DNA of 64,000 nt, taken from Candidatus Ozemibacter sibiricus. GTDB taxonomy: Bacteria > Muiribacteriota > Ozemobacteria > Ozemobacterales > Ozemobacteraceae. The notes beneath the pieces were generated by a model, which was given only the letters and a program-made list of their open reading frames with translations, ran no database searches and was not told the origin of the DNA. Within the stretch, counting starts at the first letter, position 1; each line of letters opens with the position of its first letter. A program made the translations under genes and the position numbers. The stretch covers positions 24,529-88,528 of the forward strand of contig QOQW01000025.1 in NCBI GenBank assembly GCA_003327425.1, given 5' to 3'. Positions 1 through 8,721 of this stretch are shown in pieces.

Positions 1-1
1 G

Positions 2-424
2 GGGCTGCCTGATGCCGTCTGGTCGCCCGACCGGCGCTGCCGGCACCTGCGCGCCATCGTAGCGGTGGACGAAGCGCACCATTACCTGCGGCGCCGCAGC
101 CCGCCCCTGCCGAAGCTGGTGCGGGAAGGCCGCTCGAAAGGGGTGGCGGTGTGGCTGGCGTCGCAGAGCCCCGAGGATTTCCGGGGGCAACCCGAGTTCG
201 AAGAGCTGCTGGGCAATGTCTTCGCGTTCCGGCTCGGGCAGCGCCCCAGCCTGCGCACGATCTGCGGCACCTTCCAGGTCGATACCCGGCAAGCCCGCCA
301 GCTCGGCGATCAATTGGTCTCGCTGCCGCAATATCAAGCGATCACGACGGTCGCCCCGCCGGCCGGGTCAAGGGCGCACCAGATCACCATCCTCCCGTTC
401 TGGGACCTTAAGGGTTTTTCCTGA
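2..424 (+). CDS. HerA/FtsK-like ATPase, C-terminal fragment
   Basis: The reading frame is open from the window edge, so the N-terminus and Walker A are missing. The visible 140 residues begin just before a Walker B-like stretch (AIVAVDEAHHYL). A segment of the type REGRSKGVAVWLASQSPEDF follows, which is the usual sensor/arginine region of HerA, VirB4 and FtsK-like ATPases that move DNA or protein substrates. The protein ends 130 bases before the type III cas operon on the same strand, so it may belong to the same defence island, but no functional link is visible. A DUF87-type helicase is an equally good name. The family call is from motifs only. Confidence 0.55.
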   Translation, partial: GLPDAVWSPDRRCRHLRAIVAVDEAHHYLRRRSPPLPKLVREGRSKGVAVWLASQSPEDFRGQPEFEELLGNVFAFRLGQRPSLRTICGTFQVDTRQARQLGDQLVSLPQYQAITTVAPPAGSRAHQITILPFWDLKGFS

Positions 425-430
425 CAATTT

Positions 431-448
431 GTAAGGGGAACCCCTTAC
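431..448. promoter_or_regulatory. Perfect 8-bp dyad upstream of cas operon A
   Basis: GTAAGGGG and CCCCTTAC form a perfect inverted repeat separated by AA. It starts 7 bases after the stop of the ATPase fragment and lies about 105 bases before the likely cas10 start. The 2-base spacer is too short for a good RNA hairpin and no T-run follows, so an operator for a dimeric repressor controlling the cas operon fits better than a terminator. Function is inferred. Confidence 0.4.
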
Positions 449-553
449 ACCAAAAGGCCTACGCATCAATTTTGTTGCCAAGCGCGGCAAGGTCGTGGTA
501 GCTGGGGGAAAACGCCGGCCCACCATTTCGTGTCGAGAGAGGGGATTTGCATC

Positions 554-2074
554 GTGTTCCTGGTTTCGCTGGATACCGACGCTATCAAGGAGTTCATCTA
601 TGCCTCCCGCAAGCTGCGGCAGATCCGGGCGGGGAGCTACCTGCTCACCCGCCTGGACGCCGCGTTGCGGCAGATGGCCGAAGATCACGGCCTGGCGACC
701 ATCTACCTGGCGGGCGGGTCAGGCCTGCTCCGCGGGGAAGACGAAGCCCAGGTCGATCGGTTCATGCGCGAGGCGCGACGGTTCATCGCGCGAGAAACCG
801 ACGGCCAGGCCTCGGTCACCATGGTCAAAGAGCAGGCGACGCCCGCCGAATGCTCAGGAGCGGGCTTCCGGCAAGTCTTCGATCGCCTGAAAGAGAAGCT
901 GGTGCTGGCCAAGGCGCAGCGCCAGGCTCCGCCCCGCGCCGACCTCGCGTTCCCGTTCCTGGAAAGCTGCCAGTGGTGCGGCGAACCGGCGTCGCAGATG
1001 GTTCGCGACCCCGAGGGGGCCCACCTGCCCGTGTGCTGGCTGTGCGCCTGCAAAGACCAGCTTCGCGCCGAGATGGCCGAAAAAGATCGGGAGTTTCTGA
1101 CCGAGGCCGAGATGCCGAAGGCCGAGTTTCCCCGGGATTTCCAGGATCTGGTCGGGAAGGGCGAAGCGGGCGCCGATCTGGGCTTCCTCTACGCCGATGG
1201 CAACAACATGGGCCAGCTCCTGCTGAGCCTGCAGACCCAAGAGGCGTTCACGCAGTTCTCGACCACCCTCGAGCAGGCAATGCGAAAGGCCGTCTGCCAG
1301 GCGGCAGAAGAGGTCTTTCCGAATTACTCCGGCTCTCACGCCCCCTTCGTGCCTTTGATGTGCGGCGGCGACGATCTGATCCTGGTCGCGGCCGCCACCC
1401 AGATCTTCCCGCTGACGATGGCCATCATGCGCGCCTTCCATGACGAGACCAAGACCGGGCTGGGCCGGGACGCCGGCCTGACCTTGTCGGCCGGCGTCGT
1501 GATCGCCCCGCCCTCATACCCGATCGCGACGGTGCATGAGATGGCCGAGCAACTGGTCGCCAGCGCCAAGAAGAGAACCTTCCAGGTCACGCAAGGGCAA
1601 GACACCCCAGGCTTCGGCGGGTGCCTCGATTTCCATCTGCTCTATACGGGGTCGGCGCACTCGATCGCCGATTTCCGGCGCCAGGCCTGCACCCTGCGCA
1701 GCGAGGATGGCCGCACCGTGCTGGCGCGGCTGGTCGAGCGGCCCTACACGCTGGCCGAGTTCGAGACCGCCTGGCGCCTGGCCGGCGGCCTGGCCGTCCT
1801 GCCGGCGCGGCGCCGGCACGAGCTGGCGACCGCCCTGACCGTCTCGCGCGAAGAGGCGATGGCCACCTTCATGAAGCAGGCGGCCCGCCTGAAAGAAGAC
1901 GAAAAGCGGCGACTGTTGGAGATCTTCGAGGGAACGGGCGGCCGCTGCCCGCCGCACCGCCGCCCCTGGCGGGACCCGGGCGGCCAGGCCCCCTGGACGA
2001 CCCCGTTGTTCGATCTGCTGGAGCTGGCCGAGCTGGCCGCGCCGGCCGCCCCGGCCGCGCCGCCCGATCGCTGA
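554..2074 (+). CDS. cas10: Type III Cas10 (HD-less), operon A
   Basis: Large subunit of a type III effector complex, expected to make cyclic oligoadenylates when target RNA is bound. It is about 506 residues long. The N-terminus runs directly into a palm-type domain (DTDAIKEFIYASRKLRQIR), so the usual N-terminal HD nuclease is absent. A zinc-ribbon pair lies at C139/C142 and C161/C164. The first palm motif is YADGNNMG (D215) and the catalytic GGDD is intact at 271-274. The GTG at 554 is preferred because GAGAGGGG lies 9 bases upstream; a GTG at 530 in frame would add 8 residues. The C-terminal tail is Ala/Pro-rich. It is the first gene of operon A, 16 bases before the next RAMP gene. Confidence 0.9.
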   Translation: MFLVSLDTDAIKEFIYASRKLRQIRAGSYLLTRLDAALRQMAEDHGLATIYLAGGSGLLRGEDEAQVDRFMREARRFIARETDGQASVTMVKEQATPAECSGAGFRQVFDRLKEKLVLAKAQRQAPPRADLAFPFLESCQWCGEPASQMVRDPEGAHLPVCWLCACKDQLRAEMAEKDREFLTEAEMPKAEFPRDFQDLVGKGEAGADLGFLYADGNNMGQLLLSLQTQEAFTQFSTTLEQAMRKAVCQAAEEVFPNYSGSHAPFVPLMCGGDDLILVAAATQIFPLTMAIMRAFHDETKTGLGRDAGLTLSAGVVIAPPSYPIATVHEMAEQLVASAKKRTFQVTQGQDTPGFGGCLDFHLLYTGSAHSIADFRRQACTLRSEDGRTVLARLVERPYTLAEFETAWRLAGGLAVLPARRRHELATALTVSREEAMATFMKQAARLKEDEKRRLLEIFEGTGGRCPPHRRPWRDPGGQAPWTTPLFDLLELAELAAPAAPAAPPDR

Positions 2075-2090
2075 GGAGGAGCGAAGCGAG

Positions 2091-2747
2091 ATGTCGACGA
2101 TGCACGAGATCCATTTCGACCCGATCGTGCTGCGGTTCCGCAGCGCGTTCCGCCTGGGCGCGGGCCGGGCGCGCCCAGGGCTGAAGGCGCTGGTCCAGCG
2201 CCTGGCCGACGGCCGGCCGGTGGTGCCGGCCGCCGCGCTGAAGGGCGCCTTGCGCGAGCTGGCCGAGCGCCTCTGCCCGGCGGTGACCGGGGCGCCCGCC
2301 TGCCGCTCGCCCTTCGACCTATGCGCGCAGCAACCCTGCCCGGTCTGCCGCCTGTTCGGCAACCCGCGCTGGCCGGGCCCGCTCTACTTCGCCGACTTCC
2401 TGCCGCGGCAGGCCACCACGCCGGCCACCATCGCCGCCCTGCGCCATCTGAGCGCGACCCGGGCGCACGTCGGCCTCGATCGCCGGCTGGGCACCGCGGT
2501 GCCCGGCCTGCTCGTGCAGACCGAGACGCTGCCGGCCGGCCTGGAGTTCGTCGGCGCCATCGACGGGCAGGCGCGGGCCGACGACGTGCCGTTGCTGCAA
2601 GCCGCGCTGCTGAGCCTCAACCGGCTGGGCGCCGAGACCACCCGAGGGCTGGGCGTCTGCCGAGTGATCGCGGTCGAGGGCCGCATCGGGACCGAACCCT
2701 GGCGATGGCAAGCTTCCGAGCAGGGTCAGGAGGGAGGAGTGGCATGA
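2091..2747 (+). CDS. Cas7-like RAMP protein, operon A
   Basis: A 218-residue RAMP-fold protein expected to be a backbone subunit of the type III complex. Visible signatures are the VVPAAALKGALREL strand-helix (the equivalent of IPGSSLKG in Csm3), the CPVCRLFG motif near residue 83, and a glycine-rich loop LGAETTRGLG near the C-terminus. The position that holds the catalytic Asp of Csm3 (the IDSPV motif) appears to be Gly here (RPGLKALV), so this subunit probably does not cut target RNA. AGGAGGAG precedes the start. The stop overlaps the next start as ATGA, suggesting coupled translation. The collinear counterpart in operon B is at 19970-20605. Confidence 0.8.
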   Translation: MSTMHEIHFDPIVLRFRSAFRLGAGRARPGLKALVQRLADGRPVVPAAALKGALRELAERLCPAVTGAPACRSPFDLCAQQPCPVCRLFGNPRWPGPLYFADFLPRQATTPATIAALRHLSATRAHVGLDRRLGTAVPGLLVQTETLPAGLEFVGAIDGQARADDVPLLQAALLSLNRLGAETTRGLGVCRVIAVEGRIGTEPWRWQASEQGQEGGVA

Positions 2748-3937
2748 ACGCGACCGAACGATGCCTCGTCGCTTTCGAACCGCGCGCCCCGTTCGCGGTG
2801 AGCCGACGGCTGAGCCTGGGTCATCGCCGGGAGACCGAACGGCGGGTGCCGGGCCGGACCCTGCGGGGGGCGCTGGCGGGGTTGCTGCAGACGGTCGATC
2901 CGGGGCTGGCGGAAGACCTGTACGCGGGCCGGATCGTCATCAGCGATGCCCGGCCCATCCCCGACGGGTGGCCGACCCTGCCGCTCCCCGCTTCGCTGCG
3001 GTCGTGCAAGCGGTTTCCCGGCTTCGCCGTCGATCAAGAGAGCCATGGCGCCCTCGACCTGCTGATCGCGCTGCTGCGCCGGCAGCGGCAGCCCGACGCC
3101 GCGGTGCCGATGTATTGCCCCGTGTGCGAAACGGGGCCGGCCCACGCCAAGACCCCCTTGAAACCGCTGGGAGGGGTCGGCTTCCAGCGCCTGGTGGAGG
3201 GCGGCCAGCCTCGCTACCGCCAGGTCGTGATCGAGACCGGCGACCGCACGCACACCGCCATCGACCATCTGACCGGCACGGTGGCCCCCGGATTTTTGTA
3301 CGAGGAAGAGTTCATCTTGCCGACGGGGAAGTGGTCGGCCGTGCTCACGGTGCCGGCCGGACGCTACGCTCAGCTCAGGGCCGCCCTCGCCGGCCGGACG
3401 CTACGCATCGGGGCGTCGCGCACCCGCGGGCTGGGCCACTGGCAGATCGCCACGGTCGAACCCGAGCGCCAGCCGTGGGGGCTGCCGCCGCTGACCGAGC
3501 GGTTGTCGCGGTTCCAGGCGGCGGTCGGCGCCGCGGCGGGCGAGCTGCTGGTGCCGATGCTGTGCGTGACTCCCGTCGTGCTTCCCGACACCTGGGGCCG
3601 GTTCACGATCGCGCCCGACCCGGCCGCCATGGCGGCCGCCCTCGATCCGGCCGGCGCCTGTCTGACCGCCGACCGGCTGGAGCCGGTGCTGGCGTTGGCC
3701 GAACTGGAGCGGGTCGGCGGCTGGAACTCGCTGCCGCGGCTGCCCGCCCCCAGCGATCTGGCGCTGGCGCCGGGGTCGGTGCTGGTCTGGAAGGTCAGAG
3801 CGCCTGACCTGGCCGCCGTGGCCCAGGTCTTGGCCGCGATCGAACGGAACGGCCTGGGGTATCGCCGGGCCGAGGGGCTGGGGACGGTCGTCTTCGCCCA
3901 TCCCATCCATTGCGAGGTGAGAGAACATGTCCAATGA
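2744..3937 (+). CDS. csx10: Csx10-type RAMP (Cas5 role), operon A
   Basis: A 397-residue protein with the hallmark Csx10 segment RTHTAIDHLTGTVAPGFLY around residues 168-186, followed by a glycine-rich SRTRGLGHW loop near 226. A second RAMP-like half follows (ERNGLGYRRAEGLGTV near the end). Csx10 is the signature protein of subtype III-D and is thought to hold the crRNA 5' tag as the Cas5-like subunit. The start overlaps the previous stop (ATGA), and its own end overlaps the next start by 11 bases. Operon B encodes a longer relative (573 residues) with an added helical C-terminus. Confidence 0.8.
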   Translation: MNATERCLVAFEPRAPFAVSRRLSLGHRRETERRVPGRTLRGALAGLLQTVDPGLAEDLYAGRIVISDARPIPDGWPTLPLPASLRSCKRFPGFAVDQESHGALDLLIALLRRQRQPDAAVPMYCPVCETGPAHAKTPLKPLGGVGFQRLVEGGQPRYRQVVIETGDRTHTAIDHLTGTVAPGFLYEEEFILPTGKWSAVLTVPAGRYAQLRAALAGRTLRIGASRTRGLGHWQIATVEPERQPWGLPPLTERLSRFQAAVGAAAGELLVPMLCVTPVVLPDTWGRFTIAPDPAAMAAALDPAGACLTADRLEPVLALAELERVGGWNSLPRLPAPSDLALAPGSVLVWKVRAPDLAAVAQVLAAIERNGLGYRRAEGLGTVVFAHPIHCEVREHVQ

Positions 3938-4409
3938 GCTGCTGGTGCAAGCCACCATCCGACACCTGCTGCGCGCCGAACAAGAGCGTTTGTACCCCCA
4001 TGGCGCCAAGGCCATGCCCGAGATCAAGACCCTGGCCGAGAAGGCGCAACGCGTGTTCGGTCACGAGAAGGGCCATACCTCTCTGCAGAAGCTGGAAGGC
4101 TTGGCGCTGCGCACCGACCTGGTCACCGACATCCTCGATTTCGTGAAGCGACAGACCGGCAAGAAAGGCTCGGCCGAGCGGTGGCAAACCGAACGGTTCG
4201 GTTTTGAGCTGGTGGCGCTGATCGAAGGACCGCTGCAGCGACGGGCCGAAGAACTGGCGAAGTCGCCGGCTTTGACGCAACTCCCGAACCAACCCTACCG
4301 GCCCGACGAACTGCGGCTGCTGGTCTGGCTGGAGCTGACCCGCACCGCGATCTCCCACCTGGTCGCCCATGCCCGGTTCGCGGCGGCCGGTCAGAACGGA
4401 GGGCGCTGA
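3927..4409 (+). CDS. Small helical protein, Cas11-like
   Basis: A 160-residue protein predicted from its composition to be nearly all helix. I recognise no family motif. Its size, its position directly after csx10 and its 11-base overlap with csx10 suggest the small (Cas11/Csm2-like) subunit of the type III complex. A segment with FGHEKGHTSLQKLEGLALR resembles in spacing the start of the helical extension of Csx10 in operon B (LGHPPKEALRHLATWL). That supports a fused/unfused relationship but is only a by-eye comparison. It overlaps the next start by 1 base (TGATG). Confidence 0.65.
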   Translation: MSNELLVQATIRHLLRAEQERLYPHGAKAMPEIKTLAEKAQRVFGHEKGHTSLQKLEGLALRTDLVTDILDFVKRQTGKKGSAERWQTERFGFELVALIEGPLQRRAEELAKSPALTQLPNQPYRPDELRLLVWLELTRTAISHLVAHARFAAAGQNGGR

Positions 4410-4978
4410 TGGCCGACACGGTTTTGCGGGAAGCAGAATTGCAACAAGCCGCCCGGGAACAGGCGGCCTGGCATCGCGTCAAACGGCGCCTGTCTCAGGT
4501 GGTTCTCTACCCTGAAGCCCAGCGGCTTCTTCGTGCCGTTGAGGCCGAGAACCAAACTCCGAACGAGCGGCGGCCCGACCGCCCGCACGAGCGGGCGCCC
4601 GGCCATCGCCAGCCGCGGGGCGGCCGCCGCGAGGATCGCACAGGCGAGCGCACCGCCCATCAGATCAGCAACCTGATCAACCTGGCCCTGGCCGCCCAAA
4701 GCCCCGAGGATATCGCCGCCTACCTCGATCACCAGTCGCGGCGCGATCGGCTGCAGGAGTTCTACCGCCCGCTGGTCCAGATGTTCCAGGACTGGCGGAC
4801 CGGGCTGGTCACGCAAGCGGAACAAGAGGTTCGCGCCGTGCTCGGCACCAAAGAGCAGCCGGCCAAGACCCTGCTGTCGCTGTCGCGGTCGCGTTTCCTG
4901 CTCGATCTCTTCCTGGAGTTCTGCCAGCATCTGCGCGCCCACCACGCCTATCTCATTGCCACGCAAGGAGGCCATTGA
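4409..4978 (+). CDS. Helical protein of type III operon, unknown
   Basis: A 189-residue, charged, helix-rich protein. A basic, Pro/Arg-rich insert (RRPDRPHERAPGHRQPRGGR, residues 54-73) separates an N-terminal helix pair from a C-terminal helical bundle. No family is recognised. Its start is coupled by 1 base to the putative small subunit. Its size would also suit a second small subunit or an assembly factor. The basic linker could contact RNA, which is inference only. Confidence 0.6.
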   Translation: MADTVLREAELQQAAREQAAWHRVKRRLSQVVLYPEAQRLLRAVEAENQTPNERRPDRPHERAPGHRQPRGGRREDRTGERTAHQISNLINLALAAQSPEDIAAYLDHQSRRDRLQEFYRPLVQMFQDWRTGLVTQAEQEVRAVLGTKEQPAKTLLSLSRSRFLLDLFLEFCQHLRAHHAYLIATQGGH

Positions 4979-4980
4979 CC

Positions 4981-5781
4981 ATGTCTGCACCTCTGCATCG
5001 CTACGTGTTCCGGGCTCCGCTCCGGCTGCGCTCGGCGCTGCACATCGGCTCGGGCGAGCGCGGCGACGTCGTCGACAGCCCGGTCTTGAAGGATTTCCTG
5101 CACCAGCCCTTCATCCCGGGCTCGTCGCTGAAAGGGGCCATGCGCTCGCACCTCGAACGGCTGCTGCCAGCGCTCGGCCTGTCGACCTGCCGGCTGTTCG
5201 ATCCGACCGCCAGTTGCCCCGGAGCCGACCCCAACGGCCAAGCGGCCAAAGACCTGCAACGACGCCTGGAACCCTTGCGCCAAGATGCGGCAGCCCGCCA
5301 TGATCTGATTCGCCAGAGCGTCTGCCCTATGTGCCAGGCCTTCGGCTCCAGCTTCAACAAGGCCCGGGTGCTCTTCGCCGATGCGCCGCTGCGCAACCCC
5401 GGCCTGCCCCTGGTCGAAACGCGCGATGGCGTAGGCATCGACCGCGACAGCCACCGCGCCGTCGACGGCATCAAGTACGACTACGAGGTGGTGTCGTCGT
5501 ATGCCGTCTTCGACGTCGAGATCACCCTCGAAGAACCCGACCCGCCCACCCTCGGCATCGCCGCGCTCGGCTTTCTGGAACTGGCGCGCGGCCACATCGC
5601 GCTGGGCGGGCTGACCTCGCGCGGCCTGGGCAAGGTGTTCATCGACGAGGGAGAGATCGAGGTGCGAGGGCTGAACCTGGCCGACCCCAACCTCCGCCGC
5701 GAGTACCTGAAAACCGGGAGAGCCCCGCTCATTCCCAACCCCATCGGGTTCCTCGTGCAGCACGCCGAGGCCCTGGCCTGA
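4981..5781 (+). CDS. cas7: Csm3-like Cas7 subunit, operon A
   Basis: A 266-residue Csm3-family backbone subunit. The motif VVDSPVLKD carries the Asp (D32) that in Csm3 cuts target RNA every 6 nucleotides, followed by FIPGSSLKGAMRSHLER. CPMCQAFGSS, the ETRDGVGIDRDSHRAVDG segment and the LGGLTSRGLG glycine loop complete the Cas7 pattern. AAGGAGG lies 9 bases before the ATG. It lies between the helical protein and a second Cas7 gene. The pair corresponds to the single Cas7-Cas7 fusion in operon B. Confidence 0.85.
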   Translation: MSAPLHRYVFRAPLRLRSALHIGSGERGDVVDSPVLKDFLHQPFIPGSSLKGAMRSHLERLLPALGLSTCRLFDPTASCPGADPNGQAAKDLQRRLEPLRQDAAARHDLIRQSVCPMCQAFGSSFNKARVLFADAPLRNPGLPLVETRDGVGIDRDSHRAVDGIKYDYEVVSSYAVFDVEITLEEPDPPTLGIAALGFLELARGHIALGGLTSRGLGKVFIDEGEIEVRGLNLADPNLRREYLKTGRAPLIPNPIGFLVQHAEALA

Positions 5782-5794
5782 CAAGGAGAGGACC

Positions 5795-6718
5795 ATGCTG
5801 AAAACCCTGTTGAACGAATCGGTCTGGGATCTCGACCTCGAAGCGATCGACCCGCTGCTGGTGAAGGCGGGCGGCATCACGTTGTCGGGCCCCGATGCGC
5901 AGTGGCTCGAGACGCGCAACCGCCACGGGGAAACCGTGCAGGTCATTCCCGGCACGACCATCAAGGGGGCGTTTCGGGCCTACGGGGAAAAGATCCTGCG
6001 CACGTTGCGCGCCCCGGTGTGCAACCCCTTCGTGAAGGAAAACAGGCCCGATCGCTTCTGCGGGCAGGCCTTCGATCGGCGCCAGCACCATGTCTCCGCC
6101 AGCGCGGCGTATGCCGAGGCCTGCCCGGCCTGCCGGCTGTTCGGCTCGACGCATTTCATCGGCCGGTTCCAGCCCGCCGATGCGATGCCCGACCGCAAGC
6201 TGCTGGCCGAGTCGCGCGACGGCGTGGGCATCGACCGCGTCTCGGGCGGGGCGTATTCCGGAGCGAAGTTCGAATATTCGGTGGTGCCGGCCGGCAGCGT
6301 CTTCCGCACCCGGATCGCGGTGCAGAACTTCGAGATGTGGCAGATGGGCCTGCTGGCCTTGATTCTGCGCGATTTCATGGCGGGCTTCATCCGGATCGGG
6401 TCGGGGAAAGCCCGCGGTCTGGGCGGGGTCAAGGCCCATCTGACCGGCTGGCGTCTGTACCAGTTCGGCAAGAACGCCCCCGGTCGCGAGGTGCGAGGCA
6501 TCGGAGCGCAGATGGAGCAGGCCGGCGAACCCTACCGGCTGATCGCCCAGCCCGATACGGTGAGCCTGCCCGAGGCGCTCGCCGCGAGCTGGCAGCGCGA
6601 AGGCCTGCGCTGGAGCCTGAGCATTCCGAAGGGCGAGCACGAACCCGTGCTCGCGAGCATGAGCGAGGTCTTCATCGCCTGCGCCGAGGCGAACCGATTG
6701 CCCCGCGTGGCGCAGTGA
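5795..6718 (+). CDS. cas7: Csm3-like Cas7 subunit (second copy), operon A
   Basis: A 307-residue Cas7/Csm3-like RAMP. It has VIPGTTIKGAFRAYGEK, ACPACRLFGSTHF, ESRDGVGIDRVSGGAYSG and the glycine loop IGSGKARGLGG. D34 (SGPDAQWLE) aligns by position with the Csm3 catalytic Asp, so it may also be an active slicer. GGAGAGG precedes the ATG, 13 bases after the previous stop. The C-terminal 60 residues are extra relative to the other Cas7 and look helical. Two adjacent Cas7 genes with distinct sequences suggest they occupy different fixed positions in the backbone, as in III-D and III-E complexes; this is inference. Confidence 0.85.
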   Translation: MLKTLLNESVWDLDLEAIDPLLVKAGGITLSGPDAQWLETRNRHGETVQVIPGTTIKGAFRAYGEKILRTLRAPVCNPFVKENRPDRFCGQAFDRRQHHVSASAAYAEACPACRLFGSTHFIGRFQPADAMPDRKLLAESRDGVGIDRVSGGAYSGAKFEYSVVPAGSVFRTRIAVQNFEMWQMGLLALILRDFMAGFIRIGSGKARGLGGVKAHLTGWRLYQFGKNAPGREVRGIGAQMEQAGEPYRLIAQPDTVSLPEALAASWQREGLRWSLSIPKGEHEPVLASMSEVFIACAEANRLPRVAQ

Positions 6719-6745
6719 CAGGAGGCAAGATAGGAGACGAAGAAG

Positions 6746-7285
6746 ATGAACGAACGCGTCACCGCCTATCGGCTCGCGCCAGACGAGGTGGCGGCCTGGG
6801 TCGACGCCCATCGCGACGGCCTCGTCTTCCGGTATGCCGATTCCCCGCTCCAGGTGCGCTTCGACCGCGAGATCGCCCTGCCCGAAGACTGGTCGCGGCA
6901 TGATCGATTGCTGTTCTTCGGCCCCGACCGGGAGATCCGGCTGCGACCGCAGGGCGACGGGTTCTGGCACGGCCTGGCCATCGGGCGCGTGCCCGAAGCG
7001 GCCGGCCCGCGCCCGCCCATGGCCGGCCAAGCGCTGTCGGCGGCCGAGTACGAGATCGAGACCGCCTTTCCCGATGGGGCGCCGCTGCGCTACAAGCTCT
7101 GGGGTCGCCGGCGCGCCGCCGGCGAGCCGTTCACCGAAGAGCGGATGCCGGGCGTCGGCCGGTATCCGATCGACGGGGCGGCCCGGTTCGCCTGGGTGCG
7201 AGTCTGTCGGTACCGAGCCAAGGCCACCGGCCTGGTGGAGTGGATCAGGTTCGTCGACCTGGAGGGAGACGATCATGCCGAATGA
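6746..7285 (+). CDS. csx19: Csx19 (TIGR03984-like), operon A
   Basis: A 179-residue protein resembling the Csx19/TIGR03984 family, a III-D-associated accessory of poorly known role that has been proposed as a complex subunit. Supporting segments are the central HDRLLFFGPDREIRLRPQGD, which corresponds to LRELRLFGEDGEVFLW in family members, and the C-terminal WVRVCRYRAKATGLVEWIRF, the strand expected to end this family. The relation is clearer for the operon B homologue. The last 11 bases overlap the start of the TIGR03986 RAMP gene. Confidence 0.6.
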   Translation: MNERVTAYRLAPDEVAAWVDAHRDGLVFRYADSPLQVRFDREIALPEDWSRHDRLLFFGPDREIRLRPQGDGFWHGLAIGRVPEAAGPRPPMAGQALSAAEYEIETAFPDGAPLRYKLWGRRRAAGEPFTEERMPGVGRYPIDGAARFAWVRVCRYRAKATGLVEWIRFVDLEGDDHAE

Positions 7286-8702
7286 GAACACCTATCCGAA
7301 CAATCCCTACCATTTCGTGCCCTTGCCGGAACGCGGCGTCAAGCGCCAGCCCGCCCCGCCGCACGACCGGTTCCAGCACCTGTCGGGTTCGCTGGTGGTT
7401 CGCTTGCGCACCTTGTCGCCGGTGTTCATCGGCAAGGGCGGGGAACAAGGCCAGGATCGCGAGCATCAGCAGCTCTTGACCAGCGCCGGCCGGCCGGTCA
7501 TCCCCGGCAGCAGCCTGAAAGGCATGATCCGGTCGACCTTCGAGGCGGTCACCGAAAGCTGCCTGCGCCTGTTCCAAGGCAGTTACCAGACTCGCCATGC
7601 CAACCAGAGGTATCAGGTTCCACGGGAACACCTTCCCCCGACCTCCTCTGAGACCGAAGTGCGCGGCTGCCAGGACCCCGCCCATCTCTGCCTGGCGTGC
7701 CAACTCTTCGGCATGGTCAGCGGCGGAAAGAACCACCTGGCCCAGGTGGCGATCGGCGAGGCGCGGCCCGAAGATGGCCGTTGGCAGCCCGCCCCGGGCT
7801 TTTCCATCATTCCCCTCATGCAGCCCCGGCCGCACCATCGGGCGTTCTATGTGCTGCCCCCTCACCAGAAGATCGGGCGCAAGTTCTACTTCCATGGCGC
7901 GCAGATCCAGAAGTCGAATCATGCGAGAAAGAAAACCCTCGATCGCGTCATTCCCGCCGGCAAGACGTTCCGCTTCACCGTCACGTTCACCAACCTGCGA
8001 CAGGAAGCGCTCGACCGGCTGGTCTACTCGCTCCTCCTCGAAAGCGGCATGGCGCATCGACTGGGACAGGGCAAGCCGGCCGGGCTGGGCAGCATTCGCC
8101 TGCAACTGGCCGAAGTTCGGCTCATGCCTGACCCGGTCGCCCGCTTTCAACGCTGGCAGGTCGAAGAGCGCCATCTGACCGGAGAAGCTCTCCAAGCCTG
8201 GGTCGCCGAGATCTACCAGCGGTTGGAGGCGTGGCGGAAGAGCCCCCCGCTGCAAGCCCTGCGGGCGATTCTGCACTACCCTGACCCGACTTCGCGTTCC
8301 TACCCCGCTCCCGAGTGGTTTCGGACGCACCCTCACACCCCGCTCGCCGGGCTGCCCACCGACCTTCCCCCGTCTCTTCCCGCGTTCGAAGACTGGGCAG
8401 AGGCCCCAGCCCACACCCCCGCGCCGCCCGCCCCGGGAAACGCGCCACACGCCCCGCGCGCTTCGCCGCCCGAAGAGCTGCCGCCGTTGGAAGCAACGGT
8501 CACCTTCGCGCCGAATACGCAAGAATGGCAGGTGCAATTCCAGTTCGACGGGAAGTCCAAGACCGCCAAAACGAAAGACTCGACCTGGCTGGGCAACCGT
8601 CTGGAGGAGATCAAGAGGCAACTTGACAGAAAGTCCTCCTGCCAGCTCAAGGTCCGCCTCCAGCGGGATGGCAACAGCTTCAAGATCCTGGGCCTGGCCT
8701 GA
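7275..8702 (+). CDS. TIGR03986-type RAMP protein, operon A
   Basis: A 475-residue RAMP protein. The N-terminal NPYHFVPLPERG matches the typical opening of TIGR03986 proteins (NPYNFVPL). VIPGSSLKGMIRS follows at about residue 76, then CLACQLFGMVSGG and the glycine-rich loop HRLGQGKPAGLGSIRL. After a Pro/Ala-rich linker (about residues 365-405), the last 70 residues form a separate beta-rich domain, as is usual in this family. The ATG is placed at 7275 because GGAGGG lies 8 bases upstream; it overlaps csx19 by 11 bases. Its probable role is capping or terminal backbone subunit, by analogy with Csm5/Cmr6. Confidence 0.8.
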   Translation: MPNENTYPNNPYHFVPLPERGVKRQPAPPHDRFQHLSGSLVVRLRTLSPVFIGKGGEQGQDREHQQLLTSAGRPVIPGSSLKGMIRSTFEAVTESCLRLFQGSYQTRHANQRYQVPREHLPPTSSETEVRGCQDPAHLCLACQLFGMVSGGKNHLAQVAIGEARPEDGRWQPAPGFSIIPLMQPRPHHRAFYVLPPHQKIGRKFYFHGAQIQKSNHARKKTLDRVIPAGKTFRFTVTFTNLRQEALDRLVYSLLLESGMAHRLGQGKPAGLGSIRLQLAEVRLMPDPVARFQRWQVEERHLTGEALQAWVAEIYQRLEAWRKSPPLQALRAILHYPDPTSRSYPAPEWFRTHPHTPLAGLPTDLPPSLPAFEDWAEAPAHTPAPPAPGNAPHAPRASPPEELPPLEATVTFAPNTQEWQVQFQFDGKSKTAKTKDSTWLGNRLEEIKRQLDRKSSCQLKVRLQRDGNSFKILGLA

Positions 8703-8721
8703 GCCTCGCTTCGCTGACGCT

